Below, piece by piece: positions 44,354 through 45,079 of a stretch of 45,079 bases of DNA. Made by a program: the position numbers and the translations under genes. Position 1 is the stretch's first letter; each line of letters opens with the position of its first letter. Origin of the DNA: Scenedesmus sp. ARA3 (lineage: Eukaryota > Chlorophyta > Chlorophyceae > Sphaeropleales > Scenedesmaceae); contig RWJK01001334.1 of the NCBI GenBank assembly GCA_004335835.1, positions 70,485-115,563 of the forward strand, in the 5' to 3' direction. The notes under the pieces are model-generated. The model was not told the origin of the DNA. It saw nothing but the letters and a program-made list of their open reading frames with translations, and ran no database searches.

Positions 44354-45079
44354 TTATGGCGCAAATAACATCTGCCCGTTACCTGCGGCATTTGATGTGA
44401 GGCATGTGGGGGGTCTGCTCCTGCAGGTACATCGCGCGCGCAGGGCGCTCCGCTGCAGCCAAGTCCTGGCGCACCTACGTTGACAACTACATGTTAGGCC
44501 ATCTACATTCCTGTAATAGTAACGCAGGAGCTGGCCCAATGCATCTGCCATGTCATGCTGTTGTTCTTCTGCTGCCTGCCACATCCTGAGGTCATGGTTG
44601 CGCCCCGCAAATGAACTGTCTTCTCTTGGCTCCAGCAACTGACGCACAGCGTTTGCTGTACTCACCTTTCTAAAGTGCCTAGTCATCTGCTGCCAATTTC
44701 TGATTCCCAGGAACTTGTACCGCTCACTGGCGCTCAAAACACGCACACTCTTGCCCTTGCAAAGATAGTACATCACAATAGCTTGCTGCAACTGCAAATT
44801 GAATACAATGCCTTTCTTGGAGTCGGAATCCCATGGCTGCTACTCCACGAGAACCCAGTAGTCTGCATGGCGTGGCAGTGCTGCCTCTACGTTATCTGTG
44901 ATCAAGTCTAAATACCTCTTAACCTGGTCTGTGCTTCGGACCACCTGTTCATGTGCGTCCAGCAATTTGTGTCGGTTCCAGTAAACAATTGTCTAGGTGA
45001 TGCTGTCAAAGGCACTCACTCCTGCATTTTGCGTGCCGGGGTCAATAGATAGGCAATACTTTCCAGGAGGTTGGGGGTT
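44354..45079 (-). pseudogene. RuvC-like Holliday-junction resolvase relic, incomplete at the window edge
   Basis: The minus strand carries one reading frame from the window edge to TAA at 44354, broken only by TAG codons at 44993-44995 and 44840-44842. Its order of motifs fits the RuvC/poxvirus A22-type resolvase fold (RNase H-like): CLSIDPGTQNAG with the first catalytic Asp, WVLVE with the catalytic Glu, a basic helix region (LSASERYKFLGI), and HDMADALGQLL with the final Asp pair. Such enzymes cut four-way DNA junctions. The second TAG stands where family members usually have Gln directly after the catalytic Glu, so both stops can be explained as C-to-T changes of CAG. Loss of function is likely; suppression is less likely, since the window's other genes read as standard code (TAG is also the stop of sHSP copy 2). 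The start codon lies outside the window. Origin from a large DNA virus or a mobile element is inferred. Confidence 0.65.

Overview
The window is nuclear DNA from a green alga, most likely a chlorophyte of the Chlorophyceae (Sphaeropleales or Chlamydomonadales type). This rests on spliced genes with GTGAGT or GTGCGT donors and TGCAG acceptors, very dense CAG/CTG runs in both exons and introns, proteins rich in poly-Gln, poly-Ala and poly-Ser, TGTAA motifs, and a chloroplast-type small heat-shock protein. No rRNA, tRNA, CRISPR array or intact transposon was recognised. Exon structures were derived by hand from splice signals, reading-frame phase and protein continuity; none is supported by transcripts.

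Layout. 1-3.3 kb is gene-poor repetitive sequence. 3.5-4.6 kb (+) is a two-exon plastid sHSP gene with a TATA box and a heat-shock element. 7.5-10.05 kb (+) is a three-exon gene for a three-RRM RNA-binding protein. 10.05-15.7 kb has no recognisable gene, only tandem duplications and one coding-like fragment. 15.7-16.8 kb (-) is a second copy of the sHSP gene, inverted relative to the first, so the RRM gene sits inside an inverted duplication. 19.35-29.8 kb (-) is an 18-exon gene for a secreted cysteine-rich mosaic protein of about 1,648 residues. A long, nearly perfect hairpin lies at 30.2 kb. 30.6-39.0 kb (-) is a six-exon gene for a Gln/Ala/Ser-rich protein of about 2,393 residues. It is divergent from a GT4 glycosyltransferase gene at 39.4-41.2 kb (+), which is followed within 152 bp by a five-exon F-box-like/ankyrin-repeat gene at 41.35-43.46 kb (+). 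The right edge (44.35-45.08 kb, -) carries a RuvC-like Holliday-junction resolvase relic with two in-frame TAG codons, possibly captured from a large DNA virus or a mobile element.

How the genes relate. The two sHSP copies share a probable heat-stress role in the plastid. The other genes (RNA regulation, extracellular matrix, glycosylation, ankyrin/F-box) show no obvious common pathway; this is an ordinary eukaryotic gene neighbourhood. The best leads are the resolvase relic, the 30.2-kb hairpin, the inverted sHSP pair and the modular phase-1 exon structure of the secreted protein.
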